Shown piece by piece: positions 56,795-64,000 of a DNA stretch of 64,000 nt; the first letter of the stretch is position 1; the number at the start of each line of letters is the position of its first letter. Location: the NCBI RefSeq assembly GCF_000455205.1, contig NZ_AUWQ01000001.1, positions 167,837 to 231,836 of the forward strand, given 5' to 3'. Made by a program: the position numbers and the translations under genes. The notes beneath the pieces were generated by a model that saw nothing but the letters and a program-made list of their open reading frames with translations, was not told the DNA's origin and ran no database searches. The stretch is from Mycobacterium sp. UM_CSW (GTDB lineage Bacteria > Actinomycetota > Actinomycetes > Mycobacteriales > Mycobacteriaceae).

Positions 56795-56814
56795 TGACGT
56801 GCACCGACACGTCA
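56795..56814. promoter_or_regulatory. Inverted repeat before the OlsB-like gene
   Basis: TGACGTG (56795-56801) and CACGTCA (56808-56814) are perfect 7-base arms around CACCGA, 47 bases before the ATG of the N-acyltransferase-like gene. This is a plausible operator. The rest of 56698-56860 shows no gene. Confidence 0.45.
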
Positions 56815-56860
56815 CAGCGTCGATGCCGACTAGCTCATCGGTTGCGCCACGTTGTTTCCC

Positions 56861-57709
56861 ATGAGCATTGCTTCTGTCCTGATAGCCGCCGACGCGCCGG
56901 ACGGCGCGGCGACCAGCTCGGCCGGGCCGCGCTATTCGCTGTTGCTGTCCACCGATCCCACCTTGATCGAGGCGGCGCAGCGGCTCCGGTACGACGTATT
57001 CACCAGCACGCCGGGTTTCGCCCTGCCGACCGCCGGTGCCGAGGGCCTCGACGTCGACAGGTTCGACGAATACTGCGACCACCTGCTGGTGCGCGACGAC
57101 GACACCGGCGAGCTGGTGGGTTGCTACCGGATGCTGGCGCCCACCGGAGCCATCGCGGCCGGAGGGCTTTACACCGCAACGGAATTCGACGTCCGCGCCT
57201 TCGACCCGCTGCGGCCGTCGTTGGTGGAGATGGGACGTGCGGTGGTTCGCGACGGTCACCGCAACGGTGGCGTCGTGCTGCTGATGTGGGCAGGCATCCT
57301 GGCCTACCTGGACCGCTACGGCTACGACTACGTGACCGGCTGCGTGTCGGTGCCGATCGGCGACGAGTCGGACGGGGACACTCCCGGCAGCCAACTGCGC
57401 GGGGTGCGCGACTTCATCCTGAACCGCCACGCCGCGCCGCCGGAGTACCGGGTGCACCCCCACCGCCCCGTCCGGGTGGCCGGGCGGGCCCTCGACGACA
57501 TCCCCGCGCCGCCGCGGCCCTCGGTGCCGCCGCTGATGCGCGGCTACCTGAGGCTGGGCGCCCAGGTCTGCGGTGAGCCCGCGCACGACCCGGACTTCGG
57601 CGTCGGCGACTTCTGCGTGCTGCTGGACAAGCGACGCGCCGATACCCGATATCTCAAGCGGCTGCGGTCGGTGTCGGCGGCTTCCGAAATGGTGGGCGGC
57701 GCGCAGTGA
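56861..57709 (+). CDS. Ornithine N-acyltransferase-like (OlsB/GNAT) protein, Rv3027c-like
   Basis: A 282-residue protein of the GNAT-fold OlsB/hemolysin-type family: LRYDVFTSTPGF, DRFDEYCDHLLVRDD, LVEMGRAVVRDGHRNGGVVLLMWAGILAYL and DFILNRHAAPPEYRVHPHRP are family positions. OlsB transfers a 3-hydroxyacyl chain to ornithine. Next door is an OlsA-like O-acyltransferase with a GTGA overlap, the usual pair for ornithine-lipid synthesis. ATG 56861 is used; TTG 56852 is in frame. M. tuberculosis Rv3027c is its positional equivalent. Confidence 0.85.
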   Translation: MSIASVLIAADAPDGAATSSAGPRYSLLLSTDPTLIEAAQRLRYDVFTSTPGFALPTAGAEGLDVDRFDEYCDHLLVRDDDTGELVGCYRMLAPTGAIAAGGLYTATEFDVRAFDPLRPSLVEMGRAVVRDGHRNGGVVLLMWAGILAYLDRYGYDYVTGCVSVPIGDESDGDTPGSQLRGVRDFILNRHAAPPEYRVHPHRPVRVAGRALDDIPAPPRPSVPPLMRGYLRLGAQVCGEPAHDPDFGVGDFCVLLDKRRADTRYLKRLRSVSAASEMVGGAQ

Positions 57710-58527
57710 ACGCCCCCGCCGCCCACGCCTGGCTGCCCCGCGCGACGTGTGACAGCAGCTGTGTGCGGGTCGGCCCCGCGTCGTCGCGGTGGCGGGTGGT
57801 GCTGCGGGTGACGCTTCGGATCATGCTGGCGCTGCTGTTGGCGGCGGTGGTGCCGCTGGCGCTGGTGCCGCTGCCGGGCCAGATGCGGGTGCAACGGTTC
57901 TGCTGCCGGGTGCTGCTGCGCTGCTTCGGTGTCCGGATCAGCGTGTCCGGCAGTCCGATCCGCAACCTGCGCGGGGTCCTCGTGGTCAGTCCCCACATGT
58001 CCTGGCTGGACGTGTTCGCCATCGGCTCGGTGTTGCCCGGCTCGTTCGTGGCCCGCGCCGATTTGTTCGGTGAGCTCGCGGTGCGCCTGCTCAAGATCAT
58101 TCCCATCGAGCGGGCCAACCTGCGGCGGCTGCCCTGGGTGGTCGAAACGGCCGCCCGGCGGCTGCGCGCGGGTCAGACCGTGGTGGCATTCCCGGAGGGC
58201 ACCACGTGGTGCGGGGTGGCCTGTGGCTCGTTCTACCCGGCGATGTTCCAGGCCGCGATAGATGCCGGCCGCCCGGTGCAGCCGCTCCGGTTGACCTACC
58301 ACCACGTCGACGGCGGCGTCTCGACCGCTCCCGCCTTCGTGGGTGACGACACCCTGTGGCGCTCGATGTGCCGGTTGCTGGCGGTGCGCCGCACCTTGGC
58401 GCACGTGCACGTCGAATCCCTGCAGCTGCCGGGCACCGACCGGCGGGCGCTAGCCCGCCGCTGCGAGTCGGCGGTGGGTGTGGGAGTGCCGCAGCGCCCC
58501 CGGCGCCGCCACGTGCTGGTGGGTTAG
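57706..58527 (+). CDS. 1-acyl-glycerol-phosphate/lyso-lipid acyltransferase (PlsC/OlsA-like), Rv3026c-like
   Basis: A 273-residue membrane acyltransferase. One N-terminal membrane segment (VTLRIMLALLLAAVVPLALVPL) precedes the HX4D catalytic motif HMSWLD and the glycerol-P motif FPEGTT. With its coupled OlsB-like partner it would O-acylate lyso-ornithine lipid; classical phosphatidic-acid synthesis is the alternative. GTG 57706 overlaps the previous stop. Confidence 0.87.
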   Translation: MNAPAAHAWLPRATCDSSCVRVGPASSRWRVVLRVTLRIMLALLLAAVVPLALVPLPGQMRVQRFCCRVLLRCFGVRISVSGSPIRNLRGVLVVSPHMSWLDVFAIGSVLPGSFVARADLFGELAVRLLKIIPIERANLRRLPWVVETAARRLRAGQTVVAFPEGTTWCGVACGSFYPAMFQAAIDAGRPVQPLRLTYHHVDGGVSTAPAFVGDDTLWRSMCRLLAVRRTLAHVHVESLQLPGTDRRALARRCESAVGVGVPQRPRRRHVLVG

Positions 58528-58560
58528 CCACAAAGACCTGCAGGTATCGTGGGGCGCGTC

Positions 58561-59739
58561 ATGGTTTATCTCGACCACGCTGCCACCACCCCGATGCACC
58601 CCGCCGCCATCGAGGCGATGACGGCCGCGCTCGGCACCGTCGGCAACGCGTCCTCGCTGCACACCAGCGGACGGGCGGCGCGGCGGCGCATCGAGGAATC
58701 GCGGGAGCTGATCGCCGACAAACTGGGCGCGCGCCCGTCGGAGGTCATCTTCACCGCGGGCGGCACGGAGAGCGACAACCTGGCCGTCAAGGGCATCTAT
58801 TGGGCCCGCCGCGGCGCCGAACCGTCGCGCCGGCGCATCATCGCCAGCGAGGTGGAACACCACGCGGTGCTGGACTCGGTGAACTGGCTCGTCGAGCACG
58901 AGGGCGCCGAGGTGACCTGGCTGCCCACCGCCGCGGACGGGTCGGTGTCGGCGGCCGCGCTGCGCGAGGCGCTGCAGAGCCACGATGACGTCGCGCTCGT
59001 GTCGGTGATGTGGGCCAACAATGAGGTCGGCACCGTGATGCCGGTCGCGGAACTCGCCTCCGTCGCAGCCGAATTCGGCGTTCCGATGCACAGCGACGCC
59101 GTTCAGGCGGTGGGGCAGTTGCCCGTCGACTTCGCGGCCAGCGGTCTCTCGGCGATGAGCGTGACAGCGCACAAGTTTGGTGGTCCGCCCGCCGTGGGGG
59201 CGCTGCTGCTGCGCCGCGACGTCGCCTGCGTGCCGCTGTCGCACGGCGGTGGACAGGAGCGCGACATCCGTTCCGGCACACCGGATGTCGCTGGCGCCGT
59301 CGGCATGGCGGCGGCAGCCCGGATCGCGGTGGACGGCCTCGAGCCGAACAGCGCGCGGCTGCGGGTGTTGCGCGATCGCCTGGTCGAGGGCGTCCTGGCC
59401 GGCATCGACGACGTCAGCCTCAACGGCGCCCGCGACCCGTTGCGGCTGCCGGGCAACGCGCACTTCACCTTCCGCGGCTGCGAGGGCGATGCGCTGTTGA
59501 TGCTGTTGGACGCCAACGGGATTGAGTGCTCGACCGGCTCGGCCTGCACCGCCGGTGTGGCGCAGGCGTCGCACGTGCTGGTCGCGATGGGCGCCGACCC
59601 GGCGAGCGCGCGGGGGTCGTTGCGACTGTCGTTGGGGCACACCAGCGTTGATGCCGACGTGGATGCGGTGCTGCGGGTGCTGCCCGGCGCCGTGGACCGC
59701 GCCCGGCGGGCCGCGCTGGCCGCCGCGGGGGCGCCGTAA
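58561..59739 (+). CDS. iscS: Cysteine desulfurase (IscS/NifS type), Rv3025c-like
   Basis: A 392-residue PLP enzyme. [12 protein letters not shown] at the start, the PLP Lys in [11 protein letters not shown], and the active Cys in STGSACTAG on the short-loop-like segment define a class I IscS/NifS desulfurase. In M. tuberculosis Rv3025c is the IscS; here, too, no isc operon is present and mnmA follows directly, so it supplies sulfur for tRNA thiolation and Fe-S assembly. ATG 58561 is used; GTG 58549 is in frame. Confidence 0.93.
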   Translation: MVYLDHAATTPMHPAAIEAMTAALGTVGNASSLHTSGRAARRRIEESRELIADKLGARPSEVIFTAGGTESDNLAVKGIYWARRGAEPSRRRIIASEVEHHAVLDSVNWLVEHEGAEVTWLPTAADGSVSAAALREALQSHDDVALVSVMWANNEVGTVMPVAELASVAAEFGVPMHSDAVQAVGQLPVDFAASGLSAMSVTAHKFGGPPAVGALLLRRDVACVPLSHGGGQERDIRSGTPDVAGAVGMAAAARIAVDGLEPNSARLRVLRDRLVEGVLAGIDDVSLNGARDPLRLPGNAHFTFRGCEGDALLMLLDANGIECSTGSACTAGVAQASHVLVAMGADPASARGSLRLSLGHTSVDADVDAVLRVLPGAVDRARRAALAAAGAP

Positions 59740-60816
59740 GTGAAGGTCCTCGCCGCGATGAGTGGCGGCGTCGATTCGTCCGTCGCCGCCGCCCGCATGG
59801 TCGACGCCGGGCACGACGTGGTCGGCGTGCACTTGGCGCTGTCCTCGGCACCGGGCACGCTGCGCACCGGTTCGCGGGGCTGCTGTTCCAAAGAAGACGC
59901 CTCGGATGCGCGCCGCGTCGCCGACGTGCTCGGAATCCCCTTCTACGTATGGGATTTCGCGGAGAGGTTCAAGGCGGACGTGATCGACGACTTTGTCGAG
60001 TCGTACGCGCGCGGTGAGACCCCTAACCCGTGCGTGCGGTGTAATCAGCGGATCAAGTTCTCGGCGCTGTCGGCGAAGGCCGTCGCGCTGGGCTTCGACA
60101 CCGTGGCCACCGGCCACTACGCTCGGCTGTCCGGCGGGCGGCTGCGCCGCGCCGTCGACCGGGACAAGGACCAGTCCTACGTGCTGGCCGTGCTGACCGC
60201 CGAGCAGTTGCGGCACGCGGCGTTCCCGATCGGGGACACCCCCAAGCCCGAAATCCGGGCCGAGGCGGCCCGGCGCGGGTTGGCCGTCGCCGACAAGCCG
60301 GACAGCCACGACATCTGCTTCATCCCGTCCGGGGACACCCGGGCCTTCCTGGGGGAGCGCATCGGGGTGCGCCGCGGCGCCGTCGTCACCGCCGACGGGG
60401 CGGTGCTGGCCAGCCACGACGGGGTGCACGGTTTCACCATCGGGCAACGCAAGGGGCTGGGCATCGCCGGTCCGGGGCCCGACGGCCGCCCGCGCTATGT
60501 GACTTCGATCGACGCCGAGACGGGGACGGTCGAAGTCGGGGAGGCGGCCGACCTCGACGTGCGCGGCCTGGTCGGGCGGTCGCCGGTGTTCACCGGGGGA
60601 GCCCCGCTGGACGGGCCCGTCGAGTGCGTGGTCCAGGTGCGCGCGCACGGCGAGACGGTCGGCGCCGTGGCCGAACTGGTCGGCGACGAGCTCGTCGTAC
60701 GGCTGCGCGCCCCGCTGCGTGGCGTGGCGCCCGGGCAGACGCTGGTGCTGTACCGCCCGGATCCCGACGGCGACGAGGTGCTGGGCAGCGCCACGATCGC
60801 CGGCACTTCTCGCTGA
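59740..60816 (+). CDS. mnmA: tRNA 2-thiouridylase MnmA
   Basis: A 358-residue PP-loop enzyme making 2-thiouridine at tRNA position 34. The ATP loop is [13 protein letters not shown], the catalytic Cys lies in NPCVRCN with the second in DICFIPSG, and the C-terminal beta-barrel starts near [11 protein letters not shown]. The GTG start at 59740 directly follows the iscS stop, so sulfur donor and acceptor are made together. M. tuberculosis equivalent: trmU/Rv3024c. A tandem repeat and hairpin follow. Confidence 0.95.
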   Translation: MKVLAAMSGGVDSSVAAARMVDAGHDVVGVHLALSSAPGTLRTGSRGCCSKEDASDARRVADVLGIPFYVWDFAERFKADVIDDFVESYARGETPNPCVRCNQRIKFSALSAKAVALGFDTVATGHYARLSGGRLRRAVDRDKDQSYVLAVLTAEQLRHAAFPIGDTPKPEIRAEAARRGLAVADKPDSHDICFIPSGDTRAFLGERIGVRRGAVVTADGAVLASHDGVHGFTIGQRKGLGIAGPGPDGRPRYVTSIDAETGTVEVGEAADLDVRGLVGRSPVFTGGAPLDGPVECVVQVRAHGETVGAVAELVGDELVVRLRAPLRGVAPGQTLVLYRPDPDGDEVLGSATIAGTSR

Positions 60817-60822
60817 TTCCGC

Positions 60823-60887
60823 GCGCTGAGCGCCCGCGCTGAGCGCCCGCGCTGAGCGCCCGCGCTGAGCGCCCGCGCTGAGCGCCT
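60823..60887. repeat. Five 13-base tandem repeats (VNTR-like)
   Basis: Five head-to-tail units of GCGCTGAGCGCCC, the last ending in T. Each unit holds the palindrome GCGCT-G-AGCGC, so the RNA could form a row of small hairpins. It starts 7 bases after the mnmA stop. Perfect units in an untranslated spacer point to copy-number variation between strains. Confidence 0.9.
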
Positions 60888-60899
60888 CAAGGATTCATT

Positions 60900-60930
60900 A
60901 AGGATCCGCCAAGGGCGGTTTCCGATCCTT
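60900..60930 (+). terminator. Hairpin downstream of mnmA
   Basis: AAGGATC (60900-60906) pairs with GATCCTT (60924-60930), and CCGCC-AAG-GGCGG lies within. It is a terminator candidate for mnmA located before the next gene's ribosome site. Confidence 0.5.
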
Positions 60931-60961
60931 TCCGTGACAGCCAGGAAAGGAGCCAACGGAG

Positions 60962-61246
60962 ATGAGCACCCAGCAAGTCGCGGCCCGTGAGGAATCGTCC
61001 GTCCAGACCAACGCTTTGGCTATCGCGGCGTTCGTGCTGAGCCTCATGGGCATGTACGGCAGCCCGCTGCTGAGCAGCATCTTTGCCGTCGTCGCGCTGC
61101 ATCAGGTCAAGCACCGCGGGCAGAACGGCTTCGGGTTGGCGATCGCGGCCCTGGCGGTCTCGGCGGCCATGACGGCCCTGCACGTGGCGATGTGGGTCAA
61201 GTACGGCCACCCCAACTTCGAGCTGATGGCGACGGCGCACTGGTGA
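60962..61246 (+). CDS. DUF4190 small membrane protein
   Basis: A 94-residue protein with two predicted helices (ALAIAAFVLSLMGMYGSPLLSSIFAVVAL and GLAIAALAVSAAMTALHVAMWV), as in DUF4190 proteins of actinobacteria. ATG 60962 has AGGAAAGGAG and CGGAG upstream. Function unknown. It lies where M. tuberculosis carries IS1081 and esx/PPE genes, and is convergent with the lipoprotein gene, 4 bases apart. Confidence 0.82.
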   Translation: MSTQQVAAREESSVQTNALAIAAFVLSLMGMYGSPLLSSIFAVVALHQVKHRGQNGFGLAIAALAVSAAMTALHVAMWVKYGHPNFELMATAHW

Positions 61247-61250
61247 GGAG

Positions 61251-61904
61251 TTAGCCCGGGATGTTGGCCGCGATGTTCGTCATCACGATGTCCGACACCG
61301 ATTGCGCGAAGCCGCAGAACGTGACCTCCACCATGGCCACCTTCAGCACCCGGTAGTCGCGGCCGCACCCGCCGGGTCCGAGGTGCAGCGATGTCGCGTC
61401 GGCGGTCCACCCGCCGACCAACGACTCGCCCGCCGAGCCGCCCGCGCAGCCTCTGACGGCGCCGACCAGGGCGCTGAACGCCCGGCGCGCGGTGTCGACG
61501 TCCTGGTAGGCGGCGGCGCCCTCGGAGATCAGCGCTCCGTCGGGCGGGTCCTGGAAGGTGGTCTTGTGGAACTCCTCGATGTCGGGGCCAAAGGTCGCGG
61601 TCTCGGCATAGAGGAACCGGCATTCGGCGGGCGTCGCCTCAGCGAGCGCGTCGATGTCCACCGGGCGGGTGCCGTCCATCGAGGGGATGATCGTCAGGTG
61701 CTCGCCCGCGCCGGTGATGGCCCGCATCCGTGACTGGTCCAGCAGGATCGTGTCGACGTTGACGCCCTGGACGCCCTTCGCGGCGGGCCCGAATCCCGGA
61801 AGCGCGGTGCCGCCCACCACCCGGGTGCACGCCGCCGCCAGCAACACCGCGCCCACCAACAGCAGCGGCCTGGTGAACCTCGCTCTACGCCCCACCGTTT
61901 GCAC
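61251..61904 (-). CDS. lpqA: Lipoprotein with PknH-like sensor domain, LpqA-like (Rv3016)
   Basis: A 217-residue exported protein. Signal peptide PLLLVGAVLLAAAC with the lipid Cys about residue 26. The domain resembles the extracellular sensor of PknH: GVNVDTILLDQSRMRAITGAGEHLTIIPSMDGTRPVDIDALAEATPAECRFLYAETA, with Cys pairs (CRF, CAGG, CGRD, CGFAQ). By position it equals M. tuberculosis lpqA (Rv3016). GTG 61904 with GAGAAGGG upstream; GTG 61895 is in frame. It is divergent from the MetE-like gene. Confidence 0.86.
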   Translation of the reverse strand: MQTVGRRARFTRPLLLVGAVLLAAACTRVVGGTALPGFGPAAKGVQGVNVDTILLDQSRMRAITGAGEHLTIIPSMDGTRPVDIDALAEATPAECRFLYAETATFGPDIEEFHKTTFQDPPDGALISEGAAAYQDVDTARRAFSALVGAVRGCAGGSAGESLVGGWTADATSLHLGPGGCGRDYRVLKVAMVEVTFCGFAQSVSDIVMTNIAANIPG

Positions 61905-61981
61905 CCTTCTCGGCTAGAACCTACCCCGCCGCAACACCCCTCGCGACCGGCGCGCTGGGCGACGTCGAATACGGTTGGCCG

Positions 61982-63010
61982 GTGAGTGTTTTGGCGCATC
62001 CGTTCGCGACGGGCAGCGGCGTCGGATCGTGGCCCGGCACCGCGGCGCGCGAGGCCGCCGCGGTGGTGGTCGGCGAGCTGGCGGGCGCGTTGGCCCACAT
62101 CGTCGAGCTACCCGCCCGCGGAGTCGGTGCCGACCTGGTCGGACGGGCCGGCGCGCTGCTGGTCGACGTCGCGATCGACACGGTGCCGCGCGGCTATCGC
62201 ATCGTGGCCCGGCCCGGCGCCGTGACGCGCCGCGCCGTCAGCCTGCTCGACGAGGACATGGACGCGCTGGAGGAGGCCTGGGAGACGGCGGGCCTGCGCG
62301 GCGGTGAGCGCGTTGTCAAGGTGCAGGCCCCCGGGCCGATCACCCTGGCCGCCGGGCTCGAGCTGGCCAACGGGCACCGGGCCATCACCGACCCTGGGGC
62401 CGTGCGCGACCTGGCGGCGTCGCTTGCCGAAGGCGTTGCGGCGCACCGTGCTTCGCTCGCTCGGCGCCTCGATACGCCGGTAGTGGTGCAGTTCGACGAG
62501 CCGTCGCTGCCGGAGGCATTGGGCGGGCAGCTGAGCGGGGTGACGGCGCTGAGCCCGGTCGCCGCGCTCGACGAGGCCGTTGCCCTGGGACTGCTCGACA
62601 CGTGCGCCGCTACCGTCGGCGCCGACGTGCTGGTGCACAGCTGCGCTTCTGGGCTGCCGTGGGATCTGTTGCAGCGCAGCGGGATTGGCGGCGTATCCGT
62701 GGACGCCGGCACCCTGCGCGCCGAGGACCTGGACGGCATCGCCGCATTCGTGGAGTCGGGCCGCACCGTCGCGCTGGGCGTGGTCCCGGCGACGGCGCCG
62801 CCCAAGCGGCCGTCGGCCGAAGAGGTCGCCACCGCCGTCGTCGCAGTGACCGATCGGCTCGGATTCGGCCGCTCGGCGCTGCGCGACCGCATCGGCGTGA
62901 CCCCGGCGTGCGGCCTGGCGGGCGCGACGCCGCAGTGGGCCCGGACCGCGATCGAGCTCGCCCGCAAAGCCGCCGAGGCGTTCGCCGAAGACCCGGACGC
63001 CATCGATTAG
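61982..63010 (+). CDS. MetE C-terminal-like/UROD-fold protein, Rv3015c-like
   Basis: A 342-residue TIM-barrel protein related to the zinc domain of cobalamin-independent methionine synthase. The N-terminal half has TGVGSWPGT-like GSGVGSWPG. Zinc ligands are recognisable in VLVHSCASG (His and Cys) and TPACGLAG (Cys), so methyl transfer to or from a thiol is plausible. M. tuberculosis Rv3015c is the positional equivalent, there followed by ligA. Here ligA is not seen: an SRPBCC/ArsR pair follows. Confidence 0.88.
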   Translation: MSVLAHPFATGSGVGSWPGTAAREAAAVVVGELAGALAHIVELPARGVGADLVGRAGALLVDVAIDTVPRGYRIVARPGAVTRRAVSLLDEDMDALEEAWETAGLRGGERVVKVQAPGPITLAAGLELANGHRAITDPGAVRDLAASLAEGVAAHRASLARRLDTPVVVQFDEPSLPEALGGQLSGVTALSPVAALDEAVALGLLDTCAATVGADVLVHSCASGLPWDLLQRSGIGGVSVDAGTLRAEDLDGIAAFVESGRTVALGVVPATAPPKRPSAEEVATAVVAVTDRLGFGRSALRDRIGVTPACGLAGATPQWARTAIELARKAAEAFAEDPDAID

Positions 63011-63072
63011 GCAACCAGCTGGTTGCGTTTCCCTGAAGGATGTGCTGAACTAAAAGGCAACCAGGAGGTTGC
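63011..63072. promoter_or_regulatory. Two ArsR-type operators, one containing the ribosome site
   Basis: GCAACCAGCTGGTTGC (63011-63026) is a perfect 16-base palindrome starting at the base after the upstream stop codon. GCAACC-AGGA-GGTTGC (63057-63072) repeats the same arms and contains AGGAGG, the ribosome binding site of the SRPBCC gene (ATG 63075). Both lie before the SRPBCC-arsR pair, so the ArsR protein very probably represses its own unit. Confidence 0.8.
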
Positions 63073-63074
63073 AT

Positions 63075-63560
63075 ATGAGTACTGATCAAATCCAGAAACA
63101 AGTCGTGTTGCGCGCGCCGCTGGACCGGGTGTGGCGAGCCATCACGGACGCCGAGCAGTTCGGGCGCTGGTTCGGCGTCCGCTTCGACGGGCCATTCGTC
63201 GCAGGGCGGCCGGTCGCCGCGACCATCACCCCGACCACCGTCGACGACGAGGTGGCCAAGCGCCAGGAGCCACACGCCGGCGTGACGACCACGTGGGAGA
63301 TCGTCGCGATCGAGCCCCGACGGCGATTCGCCTACCGCTGGCAGCCGTGCGCGGGCGAGCCGGATGCGGACGATGAGCCGACCACGCTGGTCGAGTTCAC
63401 CCTCGCCGAGACGCCCGACGGCGTGCTGCTCACCATCACCGAATCGGGTTTCGACGCCATCCCGGCGGCGCGTCGCGCTTCCGCGTTCGAGGCGAACTCC
63501 GAGGGCTGGGCCATGCAGACCGACCTCGTGCGCCGGTATCTGGAGGGCACCCGGGTATGA
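63075..63560 (+). CDS. AHSA1-type SRPBCC protein
   Basis: A 161-residue START/AHSA1 protein: QKQVVLRAPLDRVWRAITDAEQFGRWFGV and EIVAIEPRRRFAYRW, then LVEFTLAETPDGVLLTITESGFDAIP. It has the hydrophobic cavity of the family and a C-terminal helix. AHSA1/ArsR pairs are common in actinobacteria; the bound ligand is unknown. ATG 63075 follows AGGAGG by 8 bases. Stop and arsR start overlap as ATGA. Confidence 0.92.
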   Translation: MSTDQIQKQVVLRAPLDRVWRAITDAEQFGRWFGVRFDGPFVAGRPVAATITPTTVDDEVAKRQEPHAGVTTTWEIVAIEPRRRFAYRWQPCAGEPDADDEPTTLVEFTLAETPDGVLLTITESGFDAIPAARRASAFEANSEGWAMQTDLVRRYLEGTRV

Positions 63561-63874
63561 GCGCCGTCGGCGCGCCGCTGTTCGACGCGCTGGGGGACGC
63601 GAATCGGCTACGCATCGTCGTCCGGCTCTGCGACGTCGGGCCGTGCTCGACATCGCAAGTCACGCAAGCCATTCCGGTCACCCGGCAGGCGGCCAGCAAG
63701 CACCTGGCGCTGCTCGAATCCGCGGGAGTGGTCACCAGCGCCCGCCGGGGTCGCGAGCGGGTCTGGACGGTGCGGACCGAACCGCTAGCCCAGGCCAGCG
63801 ACTACCTCGACCAGCTGTCGCGGCGCTGGGATGCCGCGGTGGAGCGGTTGCGGGCGTACGTGGAAGAGGAGTGA
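63557..63874 (+). CDS. ArsR-family transcriptional regulator
   Basis: A 105-residue winged-helix regulator: FDALGDANRLRIVVRLCDVG, the recognition helix VTRQAASKHLALLESAGVV and the wing RRGRERVW. No ArsR metal-binding ELCVCDL motif is present, so it is not a metal sensor of that type. It is translationally coupled to the SRPBCC gene and probably binds the two GCAACC/GGTTGC palindromes upstream. Confidence 0.92.
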   Translation: MSAVGAPLFDALGDANRLRIVVRLCDVGPCSTSQVTQAIPVTRQAASKHLALLESAGVVTSARRGRERVWTVRTEPLAQASDYLDQLSRRWDAAVERLRAYVEEE

Positions 63875-63909
63875 GTCACTCCGGTCACAGCTCGGAGGGA
63901 TGTGCCGTA

Positions 63910-63979
63910 GTGCCCGCCTCACAGCGACTACTGACTCGGCCGGCGTCGGGCTCGCGAATTGTCGCTATGAGGCGGGCAC
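63910..63979. repeat. 19-base inverted repeat in the terminal non-coding region
   Basis: GTGCCCGCCTCACAGCGAC (63910-63928) and GTCGCTATGAGGCGGGCAC (63961-63979) are complementary at 18 of 19 positions around a 32-base loop. 63875-64000 otherwise contains no gene. It may be a transcription terminator for the SRPBCC-arsR unit, or a mobile-element end; the window edge prevents a decision. Confidence 0.7.
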
Positions 63980-64000
63980 AAGGGGTGCCGCTTGTTGCCT

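Overview
The window is high-GC mycobacterial chromosome. Its backbone from about 5.5 kb to the right end follows the Mycobacterium tuberculosis gene order Rv3050c to Rv3015c, read in the reverse direction: TetR and Baeyer-Villiger-type monooxygenase, nrdF2, the Rv3046c-like protein, adhC, fecB, ctaD, serB2, ABC ATPase, NUDIX, echA17, two methyltransferase-fold genes, TB22.2-like protein, methylglucose lipopolysaccharide (MGLP) genes, etfBA, an OlsB/OlsA-like pair, iscS-like gene, mnmA, lpqA-like gene and the Rv3015c-like gene. Several blocks are absent from that backbone in M. tuberculosis, above all a carotenoid gene cluster. This points to a pigmented non-tuberculous Mycobacterium. The species cannot be fixed from the sequence alone. 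Family and synteny statements come from recalled knowledge, not from a search.

Layout. 1-5.5 kb: accessory genes (3' part of an mmpL, BBE-type flavoprotein, alpha/beta hydrolase, AraC regulator). 5.5-12.8 kb: a run of four TetR regulators, each near the redox or lipid-type gene it probably controls, with clear palindromic operators. 12.8-17 kb: nrdF2 with an NrdR box, followed by an inserted diguanylate cyclase and an unknown gene; the unknown gene lies inside a broken second copy of the nrdF 3' end; then ANTAR, CsbD and DUF3349 proteins. 17-30.9 kb: core metabolism and envelope genes. 30.9-50.8 kb: a roughly 20-kb island between the Rv3033-like and Rv3032-like genes. It holds photolyase, two TspO proteins, a SOUL heme-binding protein, two MarR regulators, an MMPL transporter, type 2 IPP isomerase, a glycosyltransferase and a tightly overlapping crtE-I-B-Yc-Yd-T-U-Rieske-DUF2784-marR operon, plus STAS, catalase-fold and TIGR01777 genes. 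50.8-54.6 kb: MGLP glucosyltransferase, GH57 branching enzyme and methyltransferase. 54.6-63 kb: etfBA, acyltransferases, tRNA thiolation genes, a 13-bp tandem repeat, lipoprotein and MetE-like protein. 63-64 kb: an SRPBCC/ArsR pair and a large inverted repeat.

How it fits together. The island genes would make IPP/DMAPP, GGPP, phytoene, lycopene, cyclised and then aromatised (isorenieratene-type) carotenoid, with possible methylation, oxygenation, glycosylation and MMPL export. They sit with porphyrin-handling proteins (TspO x2, SOUL) and DNA photolyase. TTAAC/GTTAA inverted half-sites occur in the promoter regions of marR1/tspO-phr, mmpL/SOUL operon and crtE operon. I infer a MarR-controlled photo-oxidative stress regulon that couples porphyrin handling, DNA repair and pigment. 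This is the most interesting system in the window.
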